Source: Fragum whitleyi | Taxonomy: Eukaryota; Mollusca; Bivalvia; Cardiida; Cardiidae | Reading direction: 5' to 3' | Assembly (NCBI GenBank): GCA_948146395.1 | Contig: OX411552.1 | Coordinates: 5,945,686-6,009,685, forward strand | Length of the DNA stretch: 64,000 bases | Part shown: positions 1 through 15,200 of the stretch, piece by piece | How positions within the stretch are numbered: the stretch's first letter is position 1 | Layout: each line of letters opens with the position of its first letter | Translations under genes and position numbers: made by a program | Notes under the pieces: generated by a model | Told to the model about the DNA's origin: nothing | What the model saw: the letters and a program-made list of their open reading frames with translations, nothing else | Databases searched by the model: none

Positions 1-177
1 TCTTGTGCACAGCACTTCGTATGACGTAAATGAATAATTATAGTCCTTATAAGTAACTGCAACTAAAACTTTAAGCATTTTGAATTACTCCGATATTTCC
101 AAGGTTTTTATTCAGCATAATTTAAACGCCAAAGCTATATGTCATGGCAATTTTGAATGTTCGTATTTGTAAATTAC

Positions 178-398
178 CTTCTGATGGGTGATGTAAAATG
201 AGTGTAAATATCAGCAGCCAGCCCATAATGGAAGAACTCGGACTCGGGAATCATACCACTACAGAAATATACAGCCTGCATCATACAGCGTGTGGTCATT
301 ATACGTAACATCGTGTTGAAGTATTTATCATCGGGAATTTCTGCCTTGTCCAGGCTGTCAGCTAGCTCTTTACCGGTGGACGCATTTATCTCAAATCC
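178..398 (-). CDS. DIS3: DIS3 exon 18 (residues 703-776 part); last exon in window
   Basis: Encodes '[18 protein letters not shown]' and '[18 protein letters not shown]'. Acceptor GTGTACAG, donor GTAATT with two bases of the next Arg codon. The following exons, encoding the RYAD...HRLL region and S1 domain, are not found in positions 1-177. Confidence 0.95.
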
Positions 399-3300
399 CT
401 GTACACAAAGAAACAAGAGATGTTTGTAAAACATTTATGCCCCAACAATAAATTCAGGTCAATAGTCTATTCTTTGTCAATCAACAAAGGGCAATAACTC
501 ACAAAATACTATGAGTAGAGTTATGGTTATTGTGCACTGCACTTTTCTTTAATGAGATCTATCCACCGGTGAAGAATTATGATTCTAGCTTGCATACTTT
601 TAGAAATTTGCTCCGGACGAAAAACAGTCTACTGACAGACCAACCAACTGACAGACTATCCAACCAACCAAGAAGTGCAAATCAATATACCCCATCTTCT
701 TCAAAGGGGGAGGGGGGCTAAATGAAAACAAGAGGACCATGATGGTCCTAGATCGTTCACCTGAGTCTCTTTGACCCCTGGGACATCACATTAATTAAAT
801 AGGCAGATGTCAACAAGGAGATAATTTTTACATAAGATCAAAATCATGGAATGTTTTCAGCCAAGAGCAAGAAAATATGCCTTTTCACTCTTTGATTCTG
901 TATAAAAAGGGATATAAAAAGGGTGGAGCCCAAATGTGACCAAAAGGTCTTGATATAAAAAACTTGGTAGAGGTCTACTAGATAATGCTACATACTAAAT
1001 ATGAAAGCTCTCTGCAATCTGGTTTCAGAGAAGAAAATAATTGAAGATTTTCCTGTTTTCACCCATTGGGCTCAGATGACCTAAAAGGGATGTGCCTCGG
1101 GTGTAGCCCAAATATGACCCCAGGATCTTAATATGAACAAACTTGGTAGAGGTCCACTAGATGATACTACATACCAAATATGAAAGCTCTCTGCAAGCTG
1201 GTTTTTGACAAGACAATTTTTGAAGATTTTTCTTTTTTTTACCCTTCGTGCTCAGAAGAGATAAAAGGGATGCGCCCAGGCAAAGCCCAAATATGACCCC
1301 AGGGTCTTGTTATGAACAAATTTGTAGAGGTCCACTAGATGTTGCTTCATACCAAATACGAAAGCTCTCTGCCTTCTGGTTTCAGAGAAGAAGAGTTTTA
1401 AAGATTTTCGCTCTTTGATACTTTGTAAAAAGGGTTGCGCCCGGGCAAAGCCCAAATATGACCCAAGGGTCTTGATATGAAAGCGGTCTGCCCTCTGGTT
1501 TCAGAGAAGAGGATTTTTGAAGATTTTCCTATTTGCACCCTTTTTGTTAAGGGTAAAGGGTAAGTGAAGGGTGGATTGCATTTATTTGAACAACTTTGGT
1601 AGAGCTTGACCCAAGAAACATGCCTGCCAAGTTTCATCAAAATTGACCCACTGGTTTAGGAGGAGAAGTTGTTTAAAGAAATTGTGGATGACGGACGACG
1701 GACATCGCACGACGGACATCGCACGACGGACATTGTACATTTATAATAGCTCAACTTGAGCACTTCGTGCTCAGGTGAGCTAAAAACTGTTCATGTTTTA
1801 AGGGAGAGAGACTATGCCTTACACTGAAAAATAAATAAACAGGGCTCACAAAAGAACTTATTACAAGTTGCATTGACCCCCCTGGTGTTCAGCTTCAAAC
1901 AAGATGAGTTTGTTAAATGCTAATTCCCCTGATATTGCCGTCTATTTTTTTGGGCTTGACTTTGATAATTGACCATGACCTTATCATGTGACCTTGACAT
2001 GCAATATTGCATGTTGATGAGGGGAACCGTTAAGCAAAATATGAGCATTGTAGCTTAAAAAGTATTGAAGATATAGAGGATAATTGTTTGTGTCAGTGTA
2101 AGATTGATTTATATTCATTGAGTGAACAATAAAAGCTATATTTTCACAAAAGGCGGAGCCACAAGTGAAAATATAGCTTTTGTTGTTCACAAAATGAAAT
2201 ATTAATCGATCTTACTCGAAAAACAAATGATTATTCTATTTTTTTATGCAAAAACGAGACAAAATGTGAAATTTCTAGGACATATTTTCGTAAAGCGCTT
2301 CATTGTGACTTCACTTATTTCGCCCCGCAAAAATGAAGTCAGACAGGATGAAATGCACAAAAGCAGGGTATTAGTTTATGATAATTTCACTGATTTTGCG
2401 GTGAGATTATCAAGTGATAATCTACTGTTATTTCTCGATAAACCACCAAAAAGCATTAAAGAAAGAGGGAAATGTTTTGTTTGCTAGTGAAGTTTAGTCA
2501 GACAGACAGACACCAGAAAAACTATAGGTCCCCCGTCTTTCAAAGAGGGGGCAGTGAAAGGGCGTACAATTGTTTTATAGAGTCTTGAATTTTTTCCTGA
2601 GTTGAGTCCAAACAGATCAATTAGATACATCTACAATTCGATGTCTGCTCAGGCGTTAAAATACTTTTTACAGTTAACAACATCGTAAATTTGACATTCA
2701 TCTTGATCAAACCCATTCAAAATCACTCCCTCAGCACTTGATTCATTCATTCGAAATACTCACTCAAACCATTCAAAATCCAAACTCAAAGAAAAAAATC
2801 AATAACGCCATTTAAATTAAATGAAGCTAGAAAAATATCACTATTTCACTGACATCCTAAACAAAATTAGCTATGTTGGATTACCTCCCTTTATATTCAG
2901 TCAAAACTCGCTCCACACACTTATTCAATTTCATTCCAAATTCATTCCAAAATCATTCACCATGTCAATTTTAGGATGTTATTAACTGTAGTATTTTCAT
3001 GTTAATTAGAATCTAGAATTTCTTTCAGTGAGGATCCACCATATCCAAGTTAAGGTTCTATAATTTCTTTGTTCCTTACAAAAGCAAGGAATAAAGTTGA
3101 ATTGAAGAATCATAGCTTGGAAAAATAATTAGAATATATCACAAACCTATGCATTTTTCTTCCTTTTTCTATAAGGAAGTACACCTGAAATATGTCCTCA
3201 ATGTTTCAGAAATAATAATCTTTAACAGTGTTAACCGAGGTTTCCTAATGATTTTCATTAGGAAACCTTGGTCAACACTGTGGAAGTTCATGAATGCCGA

Positions 3301-6197
3301 AATGTTGCAGAACTGTTACAGGTCAACTATCTTAAAAGTCTAACTGTATAATGAAGAAAGGCACCCCTGATTTTCTAGAGGGATCCCTTACATAACAAGT
3401 AGGGATCCTGAGGAACTCCATTTATAAACATTGAAGGTAGTGGAACCGTAATAGATCCGCAACATTTTGGCACTCATGAACTTTCACAATGTTAACCAAG
3501 GTTTCCTAATGAAAATTATCAGAAAACCAAGGTTAACACTGTTAAAGCTAATAACTTTAGAAACATTGCAGAACTATTACGGGTCCACTACCTTAATGTC
3601 AACTACTGGTCAACTACTGGAGCTCTTTCATAAACTAAAATAAGAGGTATTTGTTAAACATTTATGCCCGCAAATAAAAGCAGGTCAATAGCCTATCCTT
3701 TGTCAATCAACAAAGGGCAATAACTAATAAGATATGATGAATAGAGTTATGGAACTACACTTATCCTCAATGAGATCTATCCACTAGTGAAATTCATGAT
3801 TCTAGCTTGCATACTTTTTGAGATATGCTCCGGACAAAAACAATCATCTACCAACAGACTAACCAACTGTCCAACCGACAGACTAGTGCAAAGCAATATG
3901 CCCCATCTCCTTTGAATCAGAGAGTTTCTCTTTAATTACAGCTAAATTCAATTTATGTTTCAGAAAAACACTTTGGCTATTCTTGATCTTAGATATGCTG
4001 ATCATTACCTTAGATTGAGCTGCCTTGAGGAGAGGTTCAAAGTTAGAAGGAGGGGGTGAAGGGTGCCGTCTCAATACAGCACAATTAGGAAACTCTTCAC
4101 AAATCTTCTGAGCTGTGGATATGTTAGCCAGCAACATGAACTCTTCGACCATGGAGTTGGTCTCTCTGGAAGGTATGACTTTTGTATGATGTTTAAGACA
4201 CTTTGAACAATCTTTCAGTTATAACATGTTAAGATGCAATTACTCATGTGTTTCTTTTACAAGAATACCAGGGCAGTAAAATAAAATAAAGAGAATGAAG
4301 GGACAAAAATTGCTCCTTGCCCACAGAGTTGAATTATGACCTTAAAGACTTACAATTGTGTTAAGTTCTTACTTAAAAGAAAGACACTCTGGTGCAATGA
4401 AAAGTTTCTCCTCATTCTTTGAATAGTCAAGCTTAAGATAATCACAAAAATGAGGCAAATCTTTTACAAAAATATTTTGAACCTATGCATGTATTATATA
4501 GCTTGCACTTATGAATATAAAAACAATGCCTTGTTTAATTAAAGCTTCTGTTATTTTTTTCTGAAGTTGAGAAAGGTTAAAATTTGTCACAAACTGTCAA
4601 AATGTAAGCAAACACAGTAATGATAATTTCTGGAAATTCTTTGATTGATTAAATTCAGTAAAGCATAGTTATGGCATATCAATGGCTCAGAGCAAAACAG
4701 TTGTAACTGCCTATATGTTTACAGGCAGTTACAACTGTTTCGCACTGAGCCATCAATATTTCCTTTAGGGTATTAGTAATTTATCCCTTAGTTTTTGTGG
4801 TGGAATATGTCAGGATTATAGCAATACAATACTGCTTTGTTTAATATGTCCCAAGAACACAACAACTTCGAAACTCACAACATCTGTTTAGCTTGAACAT
4901 CAATTGGATCATGTGTCTCACTGTCAATTTGAAATCTAATCTCTGGAGAGGCAAGAGTAAGGGCACTGAAATAGAATATCAAATCTTCTGTTACTATTGG
5001 ATCATGAGTCTCGCGGTCTATTTTATATATCATTATATTATAGCATTATAAAACTTCATTTTTAATTGAATTTTTTCTCAAATCTATAATATAAATCAAC
5101 ATAAAAGATAACATTAATAACTCATTATTTTTAACAACTTATTAATATCATTATGAGACAGACAAATTGATAGAAAAGTACATGATCCTATGTATTGATT
5201 TATTTAACTAGAATTTACTTACAGTTAACGCTTCTCCTATTATACCCCAGTAGAAAGAGGGAACATATTATGTGATTACCCATGGCACCTGAGCAGGCAG
5301 TATCTACTTCTTTGTCCGTAGCACAACTCTGTCACCTTAAGTCTGATTTACTTGAAACTTGGCAGTTATGTTCCTCACATGTTTACAGAGTTCAGTGCCA
5401 AAGAACTGTAACCCTACCTAGCTTAATTTTTTAGTTATTTCCCTTAATTCCAGCAGTGTAACAGGCTTATCTAATGACAATTAGCCATCTTGTTAATTGT
5501 TAACAAGATGTGTTAATCAGACAGACAGACAGACATATCCTTTTAATGTTCAAATTCACAACTTGTAAATACATGAACATATATTTCATACATATAAACA
5601 ATCAATATCAAAATATGTAAGCCAGTCTTGACAAGAGGGGCGGTTTTTTTTTTGTTTTTTTTTTCTAATCATTGGGTAGACACTGATTACTTTGGTCCTT
5701 ATATTTTCGCGAGATACCTTAAGTTGGTTATTTAAAGAAATCAAGGCAAGTAATAGTGAAACGTGCTGAAATCCATTCACCGTATATTGGAGAATAGGTT
5801 TGAGAACGTTTCATTATTTTTTTGAGACCGGGTACCAAACTTTTAAGAAATAGACTTTAGCGTTACTCATCTGGTCACGTGACTTGCTCAAAACGTAATT
5901 GTGTCGATTTCGTTTACAAATAGATACGCGTGACAGAATTAAATCGGGAAATTAAAACGGTCTCATCAGTAACTGACATTTATTCAGTTTGAGTCTATGA
6001 GTGTTATAAAAAGTTTGAGTGAATGACTCTTTGTGAAATCAGCTGATAATTCGCATTTTTAATCAGGATATAAAATTGGAATTCTTATCGAATTTGTGTA
6101 ATAGCCAAAGGTAAGACTAAGAGACGTCCATTTTTATCGTGTAGGTAAAGGGTGAAAAGTACATCGATAGTTTGTAAACGGTGATATTTACATGTTG

Positions 6198-6236
<39 letters not shown>

Positions 6237-9200
6237 ATTTTCCAGGGTTTTTTTCTACACTTGGTCACTCCATCCTTGTCCGTCTTGTTCGAAACAAAAT
6301 AACAAGGTGGACAGACGGCGTGCCCTTGTGAATTGTCGTATTTAGATCTATTACTTGCTTGGTCAATTTCAGTGTAATTAAGAACTATCGCGACTACAGC
6401 TTTAGTTATGAGCCTTAACCCCCTTTACCCCACGATGCATTTTTATTTTTTCTTAAAACGCGGAGATATGAAATTAACAGCTACATAGGGGTGTGGAATT
6501 ACTAAATTTTCTGATGTGTCCTAGGGCAGTTTGGCAATTACATTGTGATTGTCCAATTTGGGACTATGATATAATTTTCAATTGTTCTTTAAAGGGACTA
6601 AGAGATATTTTTGTTAAGGAGCAACATTAAGATGAGAGGAGATTTTGCCTATTGAAGGCATGCCCTCCTTTCTCTTAGAATGTTCTCTAGTACTGTTAAG
6701 TATTTATTTTGATAATTAAGTGGCAGTCTGACCTATGATTTGGAATTCATTCATCCAGGGTGAGTGTGCAAATTTGATTTTTATTCAGTCAACTTGTCCT
6801 TAAACTGGATCCTACAACAACAGCAAAGGACACCTGTCCCCATTCCACACCTCTGTACAAATTATTTTTACAAAATTTAAACAAATTATGTCATTCAGGA
6901 GAGGTTCGAAGTGCATAATAATATGTTATGCACTTTTTTCTCTCACCTTCACAGTTATTTCACAAACAAAGCTTGAGGGCGTTATAGATTATTTGTAGAA
7001 TTACATGTAATCCATGATTATAAATATAAAGGGCTTAAAATAATAAGAGATAATAATCAAATAACAGATATATTGAAGAGTTTAGAGTTTTGCTTAACCC
7101 TTTCCTGTTTTACACAATTTTGGACCCGTCCAAATTCAAATGTTTTGCAGATGAAAATTTAAAGTGGACTCAATTTGAAAAATAACCATTCTTTAGGGTA
7201 GAAAATAGTATGGAAAAAGGAGAAACCGCTTGTAAGAAGCAATTTCCTCATTTTTCACACTGTTTTCTCAATTATGAAATCACATGCACATAAAAAGCAG
7301 GGATTAAACAGCAAAGGGTTAAACTGCAATAAGGTTAATCGGGCAAGTCAATTTGAAAATGCAAATGCAGACATATAGCCCAATATTAAGCAGTTTCTCC
7401 TTTTCCTGAGATCTTTTCTAACACAGGGCTAATAAATAATAATTGATAGTAGCCCAATAGAATTTAGAGGTGATTTATATAGTTAAGAACATTGTGAAGT
7501 TGGCACCTCATTCTATTCGGCTTGCTCAGTCAATCATTTATTCCATTCCAAAAATGTTCCAAATTCACTCCAGAGATTAGATCTACAACTTCATTCAACT
7601 TAGCTATAACTAGGAAAATTCTCTATTTCACTGAGATAAAAAGAGAGTTATTTAAAATCATAAACATCTGATTGGTTCTTTAAGAAATAAGGGGGGTTGA
7701 AAAATATTGCCCATTCTGTTCATCTTGAACAGAATTAGCAATATCTGATCACCTCACTTTAAAATCACTCAAAAACTCACCCAATATCACACTCATTCAA
7801 ATTCATTCAAAAGTCATTGACCTTGTCAACATCGCAATATTGTTAACTGCATTGAACTGTGATATGGGTAAGCTAATTAACATTTTTACATAAAATAATA
7901 AGATTATTGGTTATTTTTGAAGTAACTCAAAATACATTGAATAAACTTGCATAGTTTTTTTAATTTCTTTGGTGATTTTGAATTCATTAGTTGACTATAT
8001 TTGATAGTGTTGGGTCTATTAAAGTAATACTTATTTATCAAGGAAGATCTCTCTATGGAGAAGTGGGTACATTTCAATAAATAGTGCATTTCATCACCTA
8101 TATCATTTTGTGTACATAAATGACATTTTCTTTGACTTAATTCTGTATCATTCCACCTTCCTTTCTCAATTGGCAAGAAATGATTAGCTGTTCTGTATTT
8201 GACAAAATTTATGTAATCCCGTTTTTCTAAGATAGTAAGATAGTTCTCAAATGAAATGGATTTTTTAAATAGGCTGTAATTTTTACCCTTATTTGAGTTT
8301 TCAAGATCACTACTCCAATATTGTTGGTATTGGTCTTTCAATATGCTATTGACTAGGACTTTTGTGTTGGATTGTACATTTGAAAATTGGTTTTGCCATA
8401 TATCAGGTCTTCCTATTTCTGTTAATATAGACTGAATTTTACTTATCCATTTACTTTGGAAGTTGGGGGTATTAAGTAGAGTATTATATAATTTATATGC
8501 CAATTTATTTCTACTTCCATTTACCAGCCTTGACCAGTAGCCTATCATTCTTGTTTTTATTATAATATCAAGTGGATAGCGGCCTGTTTCAGCATATAGC
8601 ATATAATTTGGTGTACTCTGTTTGAGTTTTAAGACATTTTTGATAAAAGAAGTGTGTACCTTTTCAAGCAATTTATTGTCTTCATAACCCCATGTTTCTG
8701 AGGAAAATGTTAAAATTGGTACTATGGTATTATCAAAGAGTTTAAAAACTAAATCAATGGGTAAATTAAGGTTGTTTATTCTCTTATAAAGGTAGAACAT
8801 GGCCTTTTTTGCTTGTTGCATTAGGTTTTTCCTATTTGAGAGGAAGTTTCCTGATTGGGTGAAATGTATCCCTAGATATTTATAGGATTTTACAATCTCT
8901 AATTCAGAGTTATTAAGGTAAAAAGAATGTTTTCTGTTTTGTTTACCAAATATCATTACTTTTGTTTTACTAATATTAATATTTAGTTTCCATTCATTGC
9001 AATACTCTTGGAAAGTGTTTAAAATTGCTTGCAATTGTTTCGAGTCATCTGCAAAAAGGACTGTATCATCTGCATACAAGAGTATAAGTATTCTAAGGTA
9101 AATTTCTAGGCTATTTTCTTGTAGAATAAGGCCTGGATTATCTTTACTTAGGAGATAGTCTTCTAGGTCATTAAGATAGAGCGAGAAAAGTACAGGTGAC

Positions 9201-12200
9201 AAATTCTCGCCTTGACGGACTCCGCAATTAATTGAGAAAAAAAGTGATTGGTCGATTCCATTTGAGATACATGACTTGACATTTTTATACATATTTCTTA
9301 ACAAATTAATAAATTTTCCATTAATTCCTGAATTAATTAGTTTTGTCCATAGACCTACGCGCCAAACTGAATCAAATGCCTTGGAAAAATCAACAAAGCA
9401 GCAAAATAGTTTCCTTTTTTTAAATTTGTAAAGCTCAATAAGTGAGTTAAGGGTGAATATATGATCAGTGATTGAGTATCCGGATCTAAATCCAGCTTGA
9501 TTTTCACAGAGGATTCTATTTGAGGTAATAAACTTGTTCAGTCTTTCATTTAATACTGATGTAAATAGTTTGCTTACACAGCTTAGAAGGGTAATAGGGC
9601 GATAATTATTTGGGTCTGTCTTATCACCCTTGCATTTATAAATAGGTATTATAGAACCAAGGGACCAGTTAGTTGGGAATAAACCATGGGTCAATATATA
9701 GTTGAAAATAGCATTATATACAGGTAAAAGTTTGACCTGGGAATATTTTATATATTCATTGATTACTCCATCCAGGCCAGGGGCTTTATTATTATTTAAT
9801 TTTGAAATGCATTTTTTAATTTCTGTGATTGTTATTGGAGAATTAAGTTCATCATCCTTATCTAGGTTTATATTATCATAAATATATTGATCATCTGGGT
9901 CATGGCTGTGATCATTACTCAAAAGTTTAAAGTGCTCATACAATTCTTCAATACTTGGTGTTTTACCAGAGGACTTCTTATCAATGGATTTTAGATATTT
10001 CCAGTAATTCTTTGGATTTTGACTTTCGAGCTGTCTCAATTTGCTCTCATTTGATTTATTGAATTTATTAATATATTTATTCATTGTTTTTTTGTATGAT
10101 TTACTTTTTGACGTAAGTTCTGCTCTATTTTCTGCAGTTGGACTCTTATGAAATTTTTTTCTTGCTTTGCTGTAAGCCTTTTTGGCTTTTCTGCATTCCC
10201 ATCCAAACCAGGATTTATGGTTTTTATTATGTGATTCATACTTAGTATTACAAGGGAATGTTTTTTCTGCACTCTGTAACAAACAGTTAGATAGTTTGTT
10301 TATTACATTATCAAGTTTGGTCTGTTTGTGATTTACTTGCAGAGTTGAGTCTATTTGCAAATCATTCAGTAGCATATTTATGTCAGTGTCAGATATATTA
10401 TCATTAAAGCTTAGCTTAGTTTCACTGTTCCAATTACCTGCATGTCTTTTTTGTTGTTTATTTGATTTTAGATCTATTTTGGAATTGAGATTAATTTTGC
10501 ATTCTAATAAGGAATGACCATCAGAGAATAAGGAGTCTAACTCCGTGATATTAAAAGACTCAATTAAGCAAAAACTTTTTACTGATGCAATGAAATAATC
10601 AATCACTGAAACATTTTGGAATGTCATTTTTCCTGGGATATCTGGAGCTTTCCTTCCATTGACAATGATTAAATTGTTATTTTTACACATATCGATCATT
10701 TTATATCCATGATTATTCTTTTTGTTATCCATTGACCTTCTTTCTACTTTGATATTATGCTGTAGCATTTCATCTTTTTGGTTTGAGAAAAAAGTAATTT
10801 CATCGTCATAATTAAAGAAATTTGTGAGGAATTCATCGCCTGTTGTATAATCTACCAAACTTCCTGTTTGAGCATTGAAATCCCCACATAGATACATGTG
10901 CTCATAATTAGCACTCATTTCAGTAACTTCATGAGCAAACATCTCATATAAATCATTGTTGTAAAAGTGTGACGCTAAGGGTGGGATATACACAATACCA
11001 ATGACAATTTCTTTTTGTATATTATTTAGTTTAAATTTAAGCCAGCAAACATATTCATTTTCAGACTCTATTAGTTCTATACTATCAGAAATTTCAGATT
11101 TTATAAATGCCCCCAGGCCTCCAGATTTTCTTTTGAATTTCTGTTTCCTGGGCACATTTATAAAAGTATAATTAGGTATTTTCACAATATCAAATTCATC
11201 CATTTTTGTCTCACTCATACAGAAAATATCATATTTGGATACTAATTCTGCAAATTCTGGAAAAATTGATCTTCTCTTAAGACCACATACATTTAGGCTT
11301 CCTATTGAAAGGCATTGCTTGATTGGTGTATTTTTAACAGTTTTGTGGTGATCACTAGGCCTATATTTTCGACCTAAGGCATTGTTTGTACTATTGAGAG
11401 TGCCTCCCTGTACATCCTAGACACTTTCGGGTATCGGTGATGCATGCATCAAGTCAACAGTTTCTCGATCAGTGTTACTGACGGACGACATCGATTGATT
11501 GTCGTCTGTATCTCGGCTATCATCACGTTTCGGAGAGTCTATTATTGTTTCGTTTGTGTAAGAGGAGTTGTAGACTCGAGGTACTTTAAGTACTTTGTTC
11601 CATTCCGGAAATTCATCCTGTACAACTTTGCCCCTAACGATTAGTTTTGCAGGGTAGGCTATGTATACTGTTTTAGGGGGGTTGTTTTGTCTTTCATCTT
11701 TGAATTTCTTCCAGAGACGGGACCTGGCTTGCATTATTTCACTAGGGTAGTCCTTACTGATGCTAAACTGGGGTTTTCCCTTCAGTCGGTGCGCGTTTGA
11801 GAGAATATCATTGACGTCACACTCTTTTAGAAAACAGACTATAATTGGTCTACTTTTTTGTGGTTCAAGTTCAGAGGATCTCTGTGGGGTGCCAAGACGG
11901 TGCGCTCTCTGTATTTCAATAAGCCCGGCATCCTCTATTAAAAGATCTGACTCCAGAAACTCTTTAATAAGTGATTCGCAATCTTCATCCCGACCTTTTT
12001 CTCTTATTCCACGGAATATAAGATTTAGGCGCCTTGCTCTGGCCTCTGTATCTATACTGCGGTACTCGAGGGTTTTTATACGCCTCTTTGACTCTAGATT
12101 ATCAGACTCTACACTTTCCATCTTGGTTTCTAAGTCAAATGTTCTCTGAGTTAGTTCATTTGTAGTGGTTAACATGTCGAATATGGACACTAGTTTTTCG

Positions 12201-15200
12201 TCAATAGTTAGTTTTACAAAGTCACATTTGTTCAAAGGAGGTGGATTCGGGACAAATTTAGTAGGGGTGGAGGGGGTGTATGTCCCACCTGTAGAATGTC
12301 GTTGCCTCTTTGTAGGGTTGACAGACGAACTTGAGACTCCCGAAGCACTTTCATTATTTTCTTTTGAATGTCCAGCATGTGCAGCATGTCCATTTTTTCC
12401 GCCATTTTTTTTGTTGACGTGGCCTGCCCCACCCTTTACAGCTTTCGAATAGCTTTTATGTCCGCCCCTGACCATAATTTTGTCGATTGTACACCTCTAC
12501 AAAAGCCACACCACTTCGTATCTTAATGGTTATACTTTTAAACGCGACAGTTTTTAGTAAAATTCAAAAATTATACTTTTTTCATAAGCACTGTGAAAAC
12601 CGTGCGTCCTCCTGTCAGGACCGATAACTCACTAATCCCTAGAGTGGACAATATTTTGAAAGTTTGATCTTGACAAATGACATTGACCTTGTGAGATGAC
12701 CTTCACCTTTAAAAATGTAGATTCATGAGAGGAGGCTTTATACAAAAATATGACTTGATTAGTGTTGAAGTTATACAAATTTTTAGTTCACAGGTTAATT
12801 TTTAGCAAGCAGCCAGTCAGATTTACAGACAGATGGATAGACAGACAGACAGACAAACACCAATTAAACAATATGCCCCTACTCTATCAAAGCCCCGACA
12901 TAAAAAGATACTTATAAGATCTTTACCCATTTTCAATCCTCTTTCTCTTAAGTTTCTTGGCCAGTGTGTTCAAACCTCTTAAACCTTTTGCTAAATCATC
13001 TGTTTTGCTTGGATCATCTATTATCATTTGTGCTTCAGCATAAGTAAGAGATGCCTAAAAATAATGCACAGAAACAAAACAAACATTTAGAGGATAATCA
13101 TTTGTTTCAGTGTATTGTTTGTTTGTTTGAATGGATTTACGCCGCTTTCAACAATTTCGCAGTTATATCGCGGCGGTCGGAGCACCTAACAATGGATTCC
13201 TGGTATTTCTTTCACCTGTACTACCATTACACCCTTTCCTAGCCTCCGACTGCTATCTCACATAGGTTTAAGATTATCTACCCATAGGTGAGAGACAAAC
13301 GTCGGAAAGGATATTTGCCGCCACCGGGGATCGAACCCAAGACTTCCAGATTGGAAGTCTTATGCCTAACCAACTGCGCTATGGTGGCGGCTTGTTTCAG
13401 TGTAAGATTGATTTATATTTCATTAAGTGAACAACAAAAGCTATATTTTCACGAGTGGCAATGCCACTTGATAGAACACTGGACTTCAAAACCATTATAG
13501 TTTCACTGCGTTGGTTTGATTCCCAGGCTGGCACACTAACAAATTAATTGTCTTTCAAATTAGACTTTAAACCGAGGTCCCATGAGACGGTTCCTTTACA
13601 CCGAGCACATTAAAGAACCATGGCAGATCTCAGCAGTAGTTTAGTCATGAATCCTTGCACTATCCCCCGTAACAATTAACTGTCTTCTGGGGGCATCGCT
13701 CATATGGGCATGTGCTATGGTAGCAACAGTATCTATTCGAGGATTCGAAAGAAGGGGGAATTTTGTTGAAAATTGGCAACATTGCCAAAAATATGAAATT
13801 TTTGCTCTCTTTCTATGTAAAAAAATCCCGCATCATCTTCAAAAATAGGAGGGGGGATTTTCAAAAGTATGTGCTAAAATGTGCAATACCTCTGTTAGCA
13901 AAGACACTGTAGCGATGATAAATAAATGGAGATATACACACACATGTATGACAGAAATCATCACAGAATGTGATCCAACATCCCACCAGCACTTTCAGTG
14001 GTATACCAACCTCTACTCTTTAGGTGGGTTGGGGAGCATATTAGTGTTTGCCAGTTGGATGGGGGGGGTGTTGTAGTACAACAGCATTAGTTGAAAATGT
14101 AAAGTGTGATAAAATGTAATGTGTATTCTTATTCACAGTGAACTAGTACTCGACACATACACACAAACTTAAATTCTTTGCAATCCACTTGGTGAAATAA
14201 CTCTAAGGAATGTCTGTAATCAAGAGGTAAATGCATCAGCTTTGGATTAAATCATAGGCTCCAAGTTTCAATCCAAGAAAAGTCATTACCAACCTTTTTT
14301 TGATATGAGTACTTATTCTAAGGAATTGAGCTTGTGCATGACATTTCAAAATAATTCTAAATGTGTGTGAGGTGCAAACATTAGGCAGCGTAGAAAGCCA
14401 CACACTGAAATACAAAGTTACCTGATGGTGTACAAGTACTTTGAAGCCTTATCTATCTACTTAACACATAGTGATGACTCTTGTCAGACTGTGCAGATGC
14501 ACAGGCTGGTCAGAGTCTTTGCTATGTACATATATGAAATAGTAGGAAATCTCACACATAGGCTCAATTATTAAATTGTACAAAGCTGTTTACCGATTGA
14601 CATGAATTAATTTGTTTGAACTGTCAAACAACCTCATGGCTTTACCTTTGAGAAAATGATACTTTTTGAGTATTTTGTGTTGATTATTTCTGCATCATTT
14701 GTCATCTCCCAAATCACAGAGAATGCAAACCTGAAATGACATATTAAGGTTGTGAACACAGAGCTACAGATAGAGAGGGTATTTTGGATTTCAAATTTAA
14801 ATATTTCACTTATTGTCCTTGCTCAAACCCTATGATCTTTGGAATTGTCTCAACGGGATTCATTGAGAAATAAAGATTTCAGACTAAAGTTACACCCTCT
14901 TTTCCATACCTCTGCAAACATTATATTTGATAGGCTGATTAATTTTGGACTAATTTCTGATTGAAATTGAATGAGATAAGTTAGTATTGAATTATATCAA
15001 AGTGGTGAAATAGAATATTAGTCATTTATTTCAAAATGACAGATGTTCTTTTACCTCCCTTTAATAATTGTACACACTGTTCTTTAAAAAGATTTGTGTG
15101 CCTTCATTGACCAATTAGATGCTTCCAAATTTACTCAACCAATAGAGAAATGAGATATAGATGTTAGATATATTTAAATGAAGTTTTGGAGCGTTGTGAG

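Larger units (their letters stand above)
7866..12620 (-). mobile_element. Near-complete non-LTR retrotransposon (LINE) in DIS3 intron 15
   Basis: A ~4.75-kb element on the same strand as DIS3: short 5' UTR, ORF1 (11417-12475), ORF2 (open from 11416 to 7904) and a short 3' UTR. Both ORFs are intact apart from the shared amber codon at 11417-11419, so the copy looks young. The outer limits are estimates; I found no clear target-site duplication. Domain set APE endonuclease, RT and C-terminal CCHC-like motif, plus an L1-like ORF1 protein, suggests the L1/Tx1 side of LINEs, but the clade is not settled. Confidence 0.9.

Noticed and set aside
11444..12452. Long plus-strand ORFs (11760-12149, 12165-12452 and others)
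   Set aside because: They are the antisense of LINE ORF1, have no family motifs, and vanish if the minus-strand ORF is accepted.
13316..13391. A possible tRNA gene on the minus strand
   Set aside because: Boxes A and B and the acceptor stem look good, but extra bases break the D arm, the anticodon loop is irregular, and the sequence is the head of a SINE with exact target duplications.
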